Shown here: positions 1-5,876 of the stretch, piece by piece
Layout: every line of letters begins with the position of its first letter
Position numbering within the stretch: the first letter of the stretch is position 1
Assembly (NCBI GenBank): GCA_024274855.1
Contig: JAJSAJ010000926.1
Coordinates: 1-7,430, forward strand
Length of the DNA stretch: 7,430 bases
Reading direction: 5' to 3'
From: Planctomycetota bacterium
GTDB taxonomy: Bacteria; Planctomycetota; Planctomycetia; Pirellulales; Pirellulaceae
Notes under the pieces: generated by a model
The model's database searches: none
What the model was told of the DNA's origin: nothing
The model's input: only the letters and a program-made list of their open reading frames with translations
Program-made: the position numbers and the translations under genes

Positions 1-524
1 TAAGGGCCGGGAATCCGAGCTCGAACGGTCGGGATGATTTCACGAGGAATGAACTTGGCCAACATGTCATCCGTCGAGACCGGTGTGATCTGCTTGATCA
101 ACGAACTCGATACGTGGGCCAACTCTTCGTCTGCCATCAGGAAGATCGTTTCCACGTCATCAGCCAAATGGCGATTGGCCAGCATCATGGTGAACTCGGC
201 CTAAACATCGGTCAGTGGCCGAATGCCTCGGATCATCACGTGCGCGTCACACCGGCGAACGAACTGAACGGCCAAACCGGTGAATGTAAGAACCTTGACA
301 TTGCAGCACGTCGCGGTGACTCGTTCAATCATCGCGACACGCTCTTGGGGCGTGAACAACGGGGCCTTTTTCGGGTTGATGCCGACCCCGATGATCAACT
401 GGTCGACCAGGCGGCAACCTCGCTGAATCACATTGAGATGACCAAGTGTGATCGGGTCGAACGATCCGGTGTACACGGCCAAACGAAGCTGATTGTTTGA
501 TTCCATTTTCGAGGCTTCAGACAT
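1..524 (-). pseudogene. coaD: Phosphopantetheine adenylyltransferase, interrupted by an in-frame amber codon; 3' end at window edge
   Basis: CoaD transfers AMP from ATP to 4'-phosphopantetheine, giving dephospho-CoA, the penultimate step of coenzyme A synthesis in the cytoplasm. The N-terminal part shows the nucleotidyltransferase start AVYTGSFDPITLGH (TxGH motif, residues 26-29), then PLFTPQERV and VMIRGIRPLTDV near residues 96-107. Codon 108 is TAG (complement of 201-203). The same frame then continues for 66 codons with family-like sequence: AEFTMMLANRHLADDVET, IFLMADEE and the VSSSLIK motif (about 138-144), reaching the left edge at IPGP plus two bases (TA) that may begin the stop codon. 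The alignment remembered from E. coli CoaD has Glu at the interrupted position (DFEYE), so GAG to TAG is a one-base change. Total length of about 174 codons fits the family (about 160-170) with a short N-terminal extension. The start is uncertain: Met at 524 or Met at 506, neither with a clear ribosome site. It lies 65 bases behind the membrane protein gene and may be cotranscribed with it. Identity is very secure. Whether it is a pseudogene, a sequencing error or a readthrough gene is open. Confidence 0.93.
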
Positions 525-589
525 GTCACAAAACGGGCTTCACAAACTTTTTCTCAACACGCGCGCCGGGCAAAACGACAAGGTGTCCA

Positions 590-1300
590 CTAGGGATCGA
601 CCAGACTGCTTTCGGCCGTTTCATAGAGCGCTTTGATCGGTGGTTTCCCCATATAGACTACAGTGATCGCGTAGAAACTGAGTTTCACAAGCGACAAACC
701 CAACGTGAAAACGATGCCCACATATAACATCGTCGTCATGATCTTGGGGAATGCGCCCATCGGCCCCGCTCCACGCTCCGACATGTTTTGAAACATTTCA
801 CGCAACACCCCGGCATTCTCGGTCTGCATCATGATGTACAGCGTGGAGGAACAGAGCACGTACGCGACAGCGACAAGCGATGCGAGCATCAGCAATTTGC
901 GACCCGCTGGCTTCAGTTTCAATGCTATCAACCCCCCGATCAACAGTGACAGTGCAGTGATGAACTGAACGCCCACCATCAGGATGCTCCATGGAAGGTA
1001 TCGGCTGGCCGTTTCCTGCATTCGCGCTTGCATCCGCTGCTGAGTGTTCAACTCGGAAGGTGTTTGGGCATCAGGCGACACCGTAGGTGCCCCCGGCCCC
1101 ACATTGTTGACCAGTTGTCCCAAAGCCAAACCTCCGGCACCGGCCAAGGCACCAAAGAGCCCCAGCCCACCAAGCACAGCTGCAATAATACAGATTGCTT
1201 TCAATGTTGACGGGACCGGTGACGCGTGTGCGGAAGCCTCGGGCAACTCGGCCCCCCGAGGTGGTGCATAATGATCGAAAGATGGTGGAATGCTGGACAT
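590..1300 (-). CDS. Four-helix integral membrane protein of unknown function
   Basis: I do not recognise a named family. Read from the ATG at 1300 it has 236 residues. A proline-rich N-terminal segment (IPPSFDHYAPP, about 4-14) precedes four hydrophobic stretches: about 34-60 (rich in Gly, Ala and Leu), 103-127, 134-158 and 188-214. A polar loop of about 40 residues (62-102) contains Gln- and Met-rich QQRMQARMQE, and a second loop (about 159-187) is Met-, Gly- and Pro-rich. No catalytic motif is visible. The frame stays open upstream to 1402, with Met also at 1357. I prefer 1300 because the sequence before it (SIRLALPPTQREQNSS) does not look like a membrane protein start, and because a weak promoter candidate (1348-1376) would begin transcription close upstream of 1300. 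No clear ribosome site is visible. It is followed after 65 bases by coaD on the same strand, so the two may form an operon. A cytoplasmic-membrane location is inferred from the helices alone. Confidence 0.8.
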   Translation of the reverse strand: MSSIPPSFDHYAPPRGAELPEASAHASPVPSTLKAICIIAAVLGGLGLFGALAGAGGLALGQLVNNVGPGAPTVSPDAQTPSELNTQQRMQARMQETASRYLPWSILMVGVQFITALSLLIGGLIALKLKPAGRKLLMLASLVAVAYVLCSSTLYIMMQTENAGVLREMFQNMSERGAGPMGAFPKIMTTMLYVGIVFTLGLSLVKLSFYAITVVYMGKPPIKALYETAESSLVDP

Positions 1301-1347
1301 GGAACTGTTTTGCTCGCGTTGCGTAGGTGGTAAAGCAAGTCGGATCG

Positions 1348-1376
1348 AGTATCTCATACAATTACGGCGATGTACA
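1348..1376 (-). promoter_or_regulatory. Weak candidate sigma-70 promoter for the four-helix membrane protein gene
   Basis: Read on the minus strand, TGTACA (complement of 1371-1376) and GATACT (complement of 1348-1353) are separated by 17 bases. Each matches its consensus at four of six positions. Transcription would begin near 1341, about 40 bases before the ATG at 1300, so the longer starts at 1357 and 1402 would lie at or upstream of the transcript start. The match is weak and could be chance. Confidence 0.28.
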
Positions 1377-1583
1377 TACGAGCCAAGCCGCCGGAATGCC
1401 AACTTGATTATGGCCGACCCCCATCATCCCCCGGCAAGTTGATTTTGCGTCCCGGAGGTGTCAAACGGCGTGGAATAGGTTACATTGCACCTTTTCGGCT
1501 CGGGAAGATCTACAGTCGTAGGCGTTTGATTCGGGGCCACAATGCAATGGGCTCGCTGCGGACGAGCGGCGGAAAGCCATTAA

Positions 1584-1597
1584 ATTTGCCGGCAAAT
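1584..1597. repeat. Perfect 14-base palindrome, possible operator
   Basis: The sequence ATTTGCCGGCAAAT is its own reverse complement. It sits in the gap between two divergent genes, about 200 bases upstream of the plus-strand promoter and about 280 bases upstream of the minus-strand start codon. Symmetry of this length and an AT-GC-AT layout suit binding by a dimeric regulator, but no regulator gene is nearby and the distance to either promoter is large. Function is inferred only. Confidence 0.35.
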
Positions 1598-1790
1598 AGC
1601 CTGAAACCACCATGGAAGTGAACCAATTGGGGGCTCGCCAGGCTCACTGAGCACCCGGTTGTCACCGGCGATTGGGGGCCGAACAGCCGCAATCTGACAC
1701 ATTTAGCTGCGTATAATCCGAATTACTCCTGTAATTTGCCTTATTTTCCTGAGTGTCGCATCTTCGCTGTTTTCCGGGGCAAGCGGATGG

Positions 1791-1818
1791 GTGACATCCC
1801 GAATCGATGAATTATACT
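1791..1818 (+). promoter_or_regulatory. Sigma-70-type promoter for the mini membrane protein gene
   Basis: GTGACA (1791-1796, five of six to the -35 consensus) and TATACT (1813-1818, five of six to the -10 consensus) are separated by 16 bases. Transcription would begin around 1825, leaving a leader of roughly 23 bases before the GTG at 1848. The leader includes an AGGGA ribosome site (1836-1840). This is the best promoter match I see in the window, and it argues against the in-frame TTG at 1821 as start codon. Confidence 0.6.
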
Positions 1819-1847
1819 AGTTGGGGTATTCGTTTAGGGAAAACATT

Positions 1848-2066
1848 GTGAGTCAAGTTGCATACCCCTTGAGGACGCTTCGTATGCCCAAGGTTCTTTG
1901 TATGGCGGGGATGGTCATTGCCATCCTGATACTAGTGATTTTCCTGCTAGACCTTGCGCTGGCGTTCCCATTCGAGCGAATCAGTCTGTTCATGGATATC
2001 ATGTTTGTGCTTTGCGCTGGGGGATTGGGGTTTCTAAGCTGGACGACATTGCGCGAGCAGGAATGA
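1848..2066 (+). CDS. Small two-helix membrane protein (72 residues, GTG start)
   Basis: The frame opens further upstream (TTG at 1821), but I chose GTG at 1848. It is preceded by AGGGA with seven bases between that motif and the start codon, and a promoter ends at 1818. The product begins VSQVAYPLRTLRMPKVL and has two hydrophobic segments: about 18-40 (AGMVIAILILVIFLLDLAL) and about 46-66 (SLFMDIMFVLCAGGLGFLSW). It ends in the charged tail TTLREQE. The layout (LRxPKVLC, a helix, LDLA with a PF pair, MDI, a second helix, LSW, REQ) resembles a small conserved membrane protein that I recall from planctomycete genomes. That recollection is unverified and no function is attached to it. The acidic residue inside the first helix (LLDLAL) is notable. 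It stands alone, divergent from the genes to the left and 352 bases from the next gene. Confidence 0.72.
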   Translation: MSQVAYPLRTLRMPKVLCMAGMVIAILILVIFLLDLALAFPFERISLFMDIMFVLCAGGLGFLSWTTLREQE

Positions 2067-2418
2067 CATCGAGGCGTGATGCAGATGGCCGGCAGCGGCG
2101 ATTGTCAGGCCAGATTCCGGTTCGTGGATCGCGAAGCGGCGACCGCACGTGGGAACCCCGGACGCCCGTTTTACGAACAGGCTGGGAGGCGGGCACAATG
2201 GGGGTTCGGACGGGGTTCGGGCCATTGAGGCCCCGAGTGGTCCACACGCTCTTAGCGACGCGTGTCCAAGCGTGAAGCACGTCGGCAATTCCCGCTTGAT
2301 TTCACCTGAACTTGAGACACACCTTTCGGCACTCACTGACAAAGACGTGACTCGAGTCTCTTCCCGGCACCGGCAAAGCCGAGCAACGGTTACCTGATTT
2401 GATGGTGGGCATGTGCTG
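2067..2418. other. Intergenic region with GC-rich repeats and hairpins (352 bases)
   Basis: No convincing gene lies here. The long minus-strand open frame across 2034-2678 has no protein character and runs into the coding region of the next gene. Visible structure: an 11-base near-duplicate (GGGGTTCGG at 2201-2209 and 2212-2220), GAACCCC (2152-2158) complementary to GGGGTTC (2201-2207), a hairpin at 2217-2236, and the palindrome GACTCGAGTC (2349-2358). No strong promoter for the downstream gene was found. Confidence 0.55.
2217..2236 (+). terminator. GC-rich hairpin, possible terminator of the mini membrane protein gene
   Basis: TCGGGCC (2217-2223) pairs with GGCCCCGA (2229-2236), with one extra C as a bulge and a five-base loop ATTGA. 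It lies 150 bases past the stop codon of the upstream gene and no T-run follows, so it is not a classical intrinsic terminator. A short GTGG-T-CCAC palindrome follows immediately. Confidence 0.2.
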
Positions 2419-3477
2419 ATGGCAACCCAATCTTTGATATCGCGTCGAGCGATTCTTCGTTCTCTAGCTGGTATAGGGCCGACCGTGATGCTCGGTGGTC
2501 TGTTTTCCGAGCCGGTTCGAGCCGCCAAGCGTAACCCGAAATGGGAAAAAGCTATCACGCGAGGCCTGCAATGGGTTGCTCGCAACCAGTCATCCTTGGG
2601 ACATTGGACGGCGGCCATGTACCCAACGGCGATGACCGCACTCGGCGGAACGGCATTGATTTGTTCGGGATCCACCACGACACAAGGCCCTTATGCACGG
2701 AACATTCGGCGGGCCGTCGACTATCTGATCTCCAAGTGTCGCTCGAATGGGCTGATCGGCGACCCGTTAACCGACAATCGGTACACCTACGGGCACGGCT
2801 TCTCGATGTTGTTTCTGTCGCAGGTGCTCGGCGAGGAGGAGGATGCGGAACGACGTGAAGAGTTGATTCAGGTCCTGTCGCGGGCGGTCGAGTTTAGTGG
2901 CAAGGCCCAGACGGCATCCGGCGGATGGGGCTATGTCAGTGCGAAAGACGGAAACAACTTCGACGAAGGGTCGACGACGATAACGCAAGTCCAGGGGCTG
3001 CGTGGGTGTCGTAATGCGGGTATTCCGGTACCCGGTGAGGTGATCGATCGTGCGAAGCAGTACATTTACAAATGCAAGAATGCCGATGGAGGCATCTCGT
3101 ACAGCTCGCGCAATCGTGGAAGTTCGCGACCTGCGATTACTGCCGCGGCACTCGCATCTCTATTCAATGCGGGTGACTACGACAGCAAACAAGTGCCTCC
3201 CATGATGGAGTACTGCAAGAAAAACCTCTATCGCATCGGCGACGGATCTCGATCGTTTGGGCACTGGCACTACACCTACCTGTACTATTCCCAAGTTGTC
3301 TATCGGCAAGGGCGCGAGCTGTGGAACCCGTTTCGTGACAAACTTTGTGAGCGAATTATTGGACAACAGCAGAGTGACGGAGGTTGGACCGGAAACATCG
3401 GGCCGATCTATGTCACGTCATGCAACCTGATCATGTTACAGCTGGACAAGGCCTACTTGCCGATTTATCAGCGGTAG
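2419..3477 (+). CDS. Secreted prenyltransferase/squalene-oxidase repeat protein (Tat signal)
   Basis: The protein has 352 residues from the ATG at 2419, which has GGTGGG nine bases upstream; an in-frame GTG at 2413 is the alternative. The N terminus looks like a twin-arginine signal: SRRAIL (8-13), a hydrophobic stretch (about 14-30) and VRAA (33-36) as a possible cleavage region. The mature part is an all-helical repeat protein of the squalene-cyclase/prenyltransferase fold, shown by repeated Gly-Trp motifs: ITRGLQWVARNQ...GHW (47-63), SGGWGY (168-172), KNADGGISY (220-228), SFGHWHY (279-285) and QSDGGWTG (318-325). Each is preceded by a helix resembling RAVDYLISK or RAKQYIYKC. The DxDD acid motif of squalene-hopene cyclases is absent, so an ordinary cyclase activity is unlikely and the role is unknown. 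Such exported repeat proteins are frequent in planctomycetes (family knowledge, not searched here). There are six Cys residues (82, 107, 197, 219, 266, 310) plus Cys335. It converges with the CobA-HemD gene and has no operon partner. Confidence 0.88.
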   Translation: MATQSLISRRAILRSLAGIGPTVMLGGLFSEPVRAAKRNPKWEKAITRGLQWVARNQSSLGHWTAAMYPTAMTALGGTALICSGSTTTQGPYARNIRRAVDYLISKCRSNGLIGDPLTDNRYTYGHGFSMLFLSQVLGEEEDAERREELIQVLSRAVEFSGKAQTASGGWGYVSAKDGNNFDEGSTTITQVQGLRGCRNAGIPVPGEVIDRAKQYIYKCKNADGGISYSSRNRGSSRPAITAAALASLFNAGDYDSKQVPPMMEYCKKNLYRIGDGSRSFGHWHYTYLYYSQVVYRQGRELWNPFRDKLCERIIGQQQSDGGWTGNIGPIYVTSCNLIMLQLDKAYLPIYQR

Positions 3478-3494
3478 CAGCAGGTGGCCGGGCC

Positions 3495-3524
3495 AACGCC
3501 AGAAGGCTCACTTGTGTCGGCGTT
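3495..3524. terminator. Weak inverted repeat between convergent genes
   Basis: AACGCC (3495-3500) pairs with GGCGTT (3519-3524) across an 18-base loop, in the 135-base gap between two genes that end facing each other. There is no T-run on either side, so a terminator role is suggested only by position. A second small pair, ACGGC and GCCGT, lies nearer the minus-strand gene. Confidence 0.18.
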
Positions 3525-3612
3525 CGCTGCCCGCATCGTCTAGGCCTAACAGCCAGTGCACGGCGAGCCGAATGCCGTGTCACCAAGACAAGACGGCGGC
3601 CCTCTGTCCGGT

Positions 3613-5109
3613 TCACCCGGATTCCATCTCCGCCAGCACGATAGCATCTACCCCCCCTTGCATGGTGGCTTGCCGAGCTTCCGCGTCCGGCGGGAACCCA
3701 AGTTCAACTAGTGCGCGGGTCGTCAATGGGCTGATACTGACCCGTTTTGATCGGCTGAACGCGTCACCAAACAAGCTGGCCAGCGATCGGGCGATCGCGG
3801 AACTTGTTACGGTAATCCAGTCGATCTTGTCCTGCTCGAGCTTCTCAACCACTTCAGCACCAGGGGTGGTGACATCCCGACTGGTATAGACAACCACTTG
3901 TGTTACGTTCGACCCGGCCGCGTGAAGGCGTTCGGCCAGGATTTCTCGACCCCGACTAGCCCGAACAAGCAGGAACCGCTGTCCGCTTCCCACCTCGACC
4001 AACGCATCGGCCAGATCTTCGGCTTGAAACCGTTGCGGTTGTACATCGACATGCAGGTGGTACGAATCCAGACAGGCTGCCGTCCCTGGACCAATTGCCG
4101 CCAGCCGCACATTGCCGAGCGCACGCAAATCAAGGCCGAGGACCGGCAACCGATTGAATAAAGCGCGCACTCCATTGGCACTGGAAAAAACGAGCCAATC
4201 AAACTGGTCCAAATGCCGTAATGCCGTATCGCATTCCGCCCACTGGGATGGTGGGGCGATTTCGATCGCAGGCTGCGCAATCGTGTCGGCTCCCTGCTGT
4301 TGCAGCAGCCGAGCAAGCTCGGCGGATTGGCCTGCCGGACGTGTGACCATGACCGTCCGTCCAAACAATGGACGCGATTCAAACCAGGACGCGGCCGGTG
4401 CCAGGCTCGATACGGCCCCGACAATCATGATGGCCGGAGGCCGCAATCCTCGAATCGTTTCGCACACTTGCCCCAGCGAGCAGGAGAGGGTCTGCTGATC
4501 TGGAAACGTGCTACGCCGGATGATCAATACCGGCGTGTCGGAAGGCTTGCCCGCTTTGATCAATGCGGACGTCCATGTGGGCGCGGATGTGACGCCCATG
4601 TAGAAAATCAGTGTGCCGGGAAACGACGCCAGACTGTCGAAATCGAGCGACTCGCCCCCCTGCCCTGCATGCTGTTGTCCAACAATCAAGGCAACAGCCG
4701 AGGCGTGTTGGCGGTGCGTGATCGGTACCTCGGCATAGCTGGCGGCCGCCAAGCCGGAGGTAACGCCGGGCACGATTTCAAACGGAACATCCGCCTGCCG
4801 CAACGCGGCAACCTCTTCCGCGACACGCGCGAACACAGCCGGGTCGCCACCTTTGAGTCGCACAACCGTATTGCCGGCCCGAGCCAACTCGATCAGCTTC
4901 GCATTGATCTCCGGTTGCGTCCAAATGCGACTTTGACCGTGCTTGCCCAGGCAGGCCAACTCGGCCCGCCCAGGTACGTGCTCCAAAATGTGCACGTTTA
5001 CCAGGCAATCATACAGAACATGATCGGCCATCTGCAGACACTCGACGCCACGCAATGTGATCAGGCCCGGATCACCGGGGCCCGCACCGACCAAATAGAC
5101 TTTTCCCAT
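3613..5109 (-). CDS. cobA-hemD: Uroporphyrinogen-III C-methyltransferase / uroporphyrinogen-III synthase fusion (CobA-HemD)
   Basis: This is a bifunctional cytoplasmic tetrapyrrole enzyme of 498 residues. The N-terminal half (about 1-240) is an SAM-dependent methyltransferase that converts uroporphyrinogen III to precorrin-2, the entry to siroheme and cobalamin. It shows VYLVGAGPGDPGLITLRG (4-21), VVRLKGGDPAVFAR (82-95), EIVPGVTSGLAAASYAEVP (111-129) followed by ITHR, and YMGV (170-173). The C-terminal half (about 249-498) is uroporphyrinogen-III synthase, which cyclises hydroxymethylbilane. It begins FGRTVMVTRPAGQSAELARL and carries WLVFSSANGVRALF and WITVTSSAIARSL. Start at 5109: ATG directly before the canonical GKVYLVGAG, with GGGAAG (complement of 5118-5123) eight bases upstream. 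The frame stays open to 5232 and would add 41 residues containing a hydrophobic stretch (IAVLFGGAVGSATGVYAV), which I judge less likely to be translated. The fusion is known from other bacteria. No hemA, hemC or siroheme-chelatase gene is within the window. Confidence 0.94.
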   Translation of the reverse strand: MGKVYLVGAGPGDPGLITLRGVECLQMADHVLYDCLVNVHILEHVPGRAELACLGKHGQSRIWTQPEINAKLIELARAGNTVVRLKGGDPAVFARVAEEVAALRQADVPFEIVPGVTSGLAAASYAEVPITHRQHASAVALIVGQQHAGQGGESLDFDSLASFPGTLIFYMGVTSAPTWTSALIKAGKPSDTPVLIIRRSTFPDQQTLSCSLGQVCETIRGLRPPAIMIVGAVSSLAPAASWFESRPLFGRTVMVTRPAGQSAELARLLQQQGADTIAQPAIEIAPPSQWAECDTALRHLDQFDWLVFSSANGVRALFNRLPVLGLDLRALGNVRLAAIGPGTAACLDSYHLHVDVQPQRFQAEDLADALVEVGSGQRFLLVRASRGREILAERLHAAGSNVTQVVVYTSRDVTTPGAEVVEKLEQDKIDWITVTSSAIARSLASLFGDAFSRSKRVSISPLTTRALVELGFPPDAEARQATMQGGVDAIVLAEMESG

Positions 5110-5245
5110 ATCATCAGCTTCCCATTTTTTCACCGCATAGACCCCAGTGGCAGATCCGACCGCCCCGCCGAACAAAACGGCTATCCACGAATGCCCCCCC
5201 GTCATGGGGTACGAACGGCGCGCATCCTGCAAACTAAGACTCTAA

Positions 5246-5260
5246 CGAGGCAGGGCCTCG
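5246..5260. repeat. Perfect inverted repeat upstream of cobA-hemD
   Basis: CGAGGC and GCCTCG flank a three-base centre (AGG on the plus strand). The element lies about 140 bases upstream of the cobA-hemD start codon. It could be a small hairpin in a long leader or a protein-binding site. There is no T-run on the minus strand to make it a terminator. Confidence 0.3.
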
Positions 5261-5522
5261 AACCAATTGCGAGCGTGCCACGGGCGACACGCGGGGCAAA
5301 CGCTTAGCGGTGGTCAGCCAAGCCAGCGTAAATGAAATAAACCCCTCAATTGTAGGTGTTTCTGCCGATCGGCCCAACCTGGCACTCCCGATTGGACTCG
5401 GTGCTCGCCGTTTTCGCAAGCCAGTATGGCCCATTCGTTTCCGAGGATTCTCCGCCCCCGCATCTGGACAAAACAGAATCGATTCGCCATAAAGATAGGT
5501 TCTCATGATCAACGACAATCGC

Positions 5523-5553
5523 TTGACTATCCAAGTGACTGCAGGACTATACC
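5523..5553 (+). promoter_or_regulatory. Candidate promoter for rpsT
   Basis: TTGACT (5523-5528, five of six to the -35 consensus) is followed after 19 bases by TATACC (5548-5553, four of six to the -10 consensus). The spacer is longer than the preferred 17. Transcription would begin near 5560, just ahead of the GGAGG at 5569. The position fits rpsT well, but the spacing lowers my confidence. Confidence 0.38.
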
Positions 5554-5586
5554 AGGAAACCCCTCGACGGAGGTATTTGACGAGTC

Positions 5587-5868
5587 ATGCCGAACACCAA
5601 GAGTGCTACAAAGCGGCTTCGACAGAACGAAGTGAATCGCATGCGGAATCGTGCAAAGAAGTCGGCCTTGCGACTGCAACTGCGAAAAGTTCGTGAGGCC
5701 GTGGAGAAGGGCGAAATTGACAAAGCCGAGCAGGAGTACCGCACGGCAGCACGCCAGCTGGACCGTGCCAGTTCGCAAAACTTGCTCCATGCCAACACGG
5801 CAGCTCGATCCAAGTCTCGCCTGCAAAGCCTTATCAAGCGAGCCAAGAGCGTCCAGTCCGACAGCTGA
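5587..5868 (+). CDS. rpsT: 30S ribosomal protein S20
   Basis: S20 binds 16S rRNA directly and helps early assembly of the small ribosomal subunit. The 93-residue product opens with the family signature MPNTKSATKRLRQNEVNRM (compare the usual ANTKSAxKRxRQxE) and continues RNRAKKSALRLQLRKVREA. The whole protein is rich in Lys, Arg, Ala and Gln and is predicted helical, as expected. Length is close to the family norm of about 85-90, with a short Ser-rich tail (KSVQSDS). The ATG at 5587 has GGAGG at 5569-5573, thirteen bases upstream, which is longer than usual, but no other ATG fits the conserved N terminus. It is transcribed alone, divergent from cobA-hemD. In E. coli S20 represses its own translation, but nothing visible here shows this. 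A tandem 19-base repeat array begins nine bases after its stop codon. Confidence 0.96.
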   Translation: MPNTKSATKRLRQNEVNRMRNRAKKSALRLQLRKVREAVEKGEIDKAEQEYRTAARQLDRASSQNLLHANTAARSKSRLQSLIKRAKSVQSDS

Positions 5869-5876
5869 GCCGATTA

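Larger units (their letters stand above)
1301..1847. other. Divergent intergenic region (547 bases)
   Basis: The region separates the minus-strand membrane protein from the plus-strand mini membrane protein. It holds the candidate promoters for both and a perfect 14-base palindrome. A short direct repeat, ATTGGGGGC, occurs near 1626 and again near 1672. The short open frames here (1370-1621 plus and 1510-1692 minus) have no recognisable protein character and overlap one another, so I do not call them genes. No RNA gene is recognised. Confidence 0.6.
5110..5586. other. Divergent intergenic region between cobA-hemD and rpsT (477 bases)
   Basis: The region holds the upstream signals of both flanking genes. 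I see the perfect inverted repeat CGAGGC-AGG-GCCTCG (5246-5260), a 10-base palindrome GAATCGATTC (5476-5485), a promoter candidate at 5523-5553 and the rpsT ribosome site at 5569-5573. Several short open frames (5234-5518 minus, 5310-5492 plus, 5426-5635 plus) overlap each other and show no protein family character. I do not call them genes. Confidence 0.55.

Noticed and set aside
2411..2419. Minimal ATG-TGC-TGA frame overlapping the start of the secreted protein
   Set aside because: It encodes two residues only. The overlap with the start codon (TGATG) is amusing but there is no evidence of translational coupling.
2034..2678. Long minus-strand open frame (214 codons)
   Set aside because: It overlaps the start of the clearly real squalene-oxidase-repeat gene on the opposite strand. 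Its Arg/Pro/Ser-rich translation shows no domain.
3903..4424. Minus-strand open frame of 173 codons in another frame of cobA-hemD
   Set aside because: It lies within the HemD half in a different frame and has no recognisable motif.
5255..5263. tRNA T-loop-like sequence GTTCGAGGC on the minus strand
   Set aside because: The flanking bases do not form a T-stem beyond two pairs, and no acceptor, D or anticodon arm fits around it.
4300..5307. Plus-strand open frame of 335 codons opposite cobA-hemD
   Set aside because: It is antisense to a gene with full family motifs. Its translation is Arg/Gln-rich without family features, as expected for a shadow frame.
5234..5518. Minus-strand open frame of 94 codons upstream of cobA-hemD
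   Set aside because: It has no family character, overlaps competing frames, and covers the probable regulatory region between two divergent genes.
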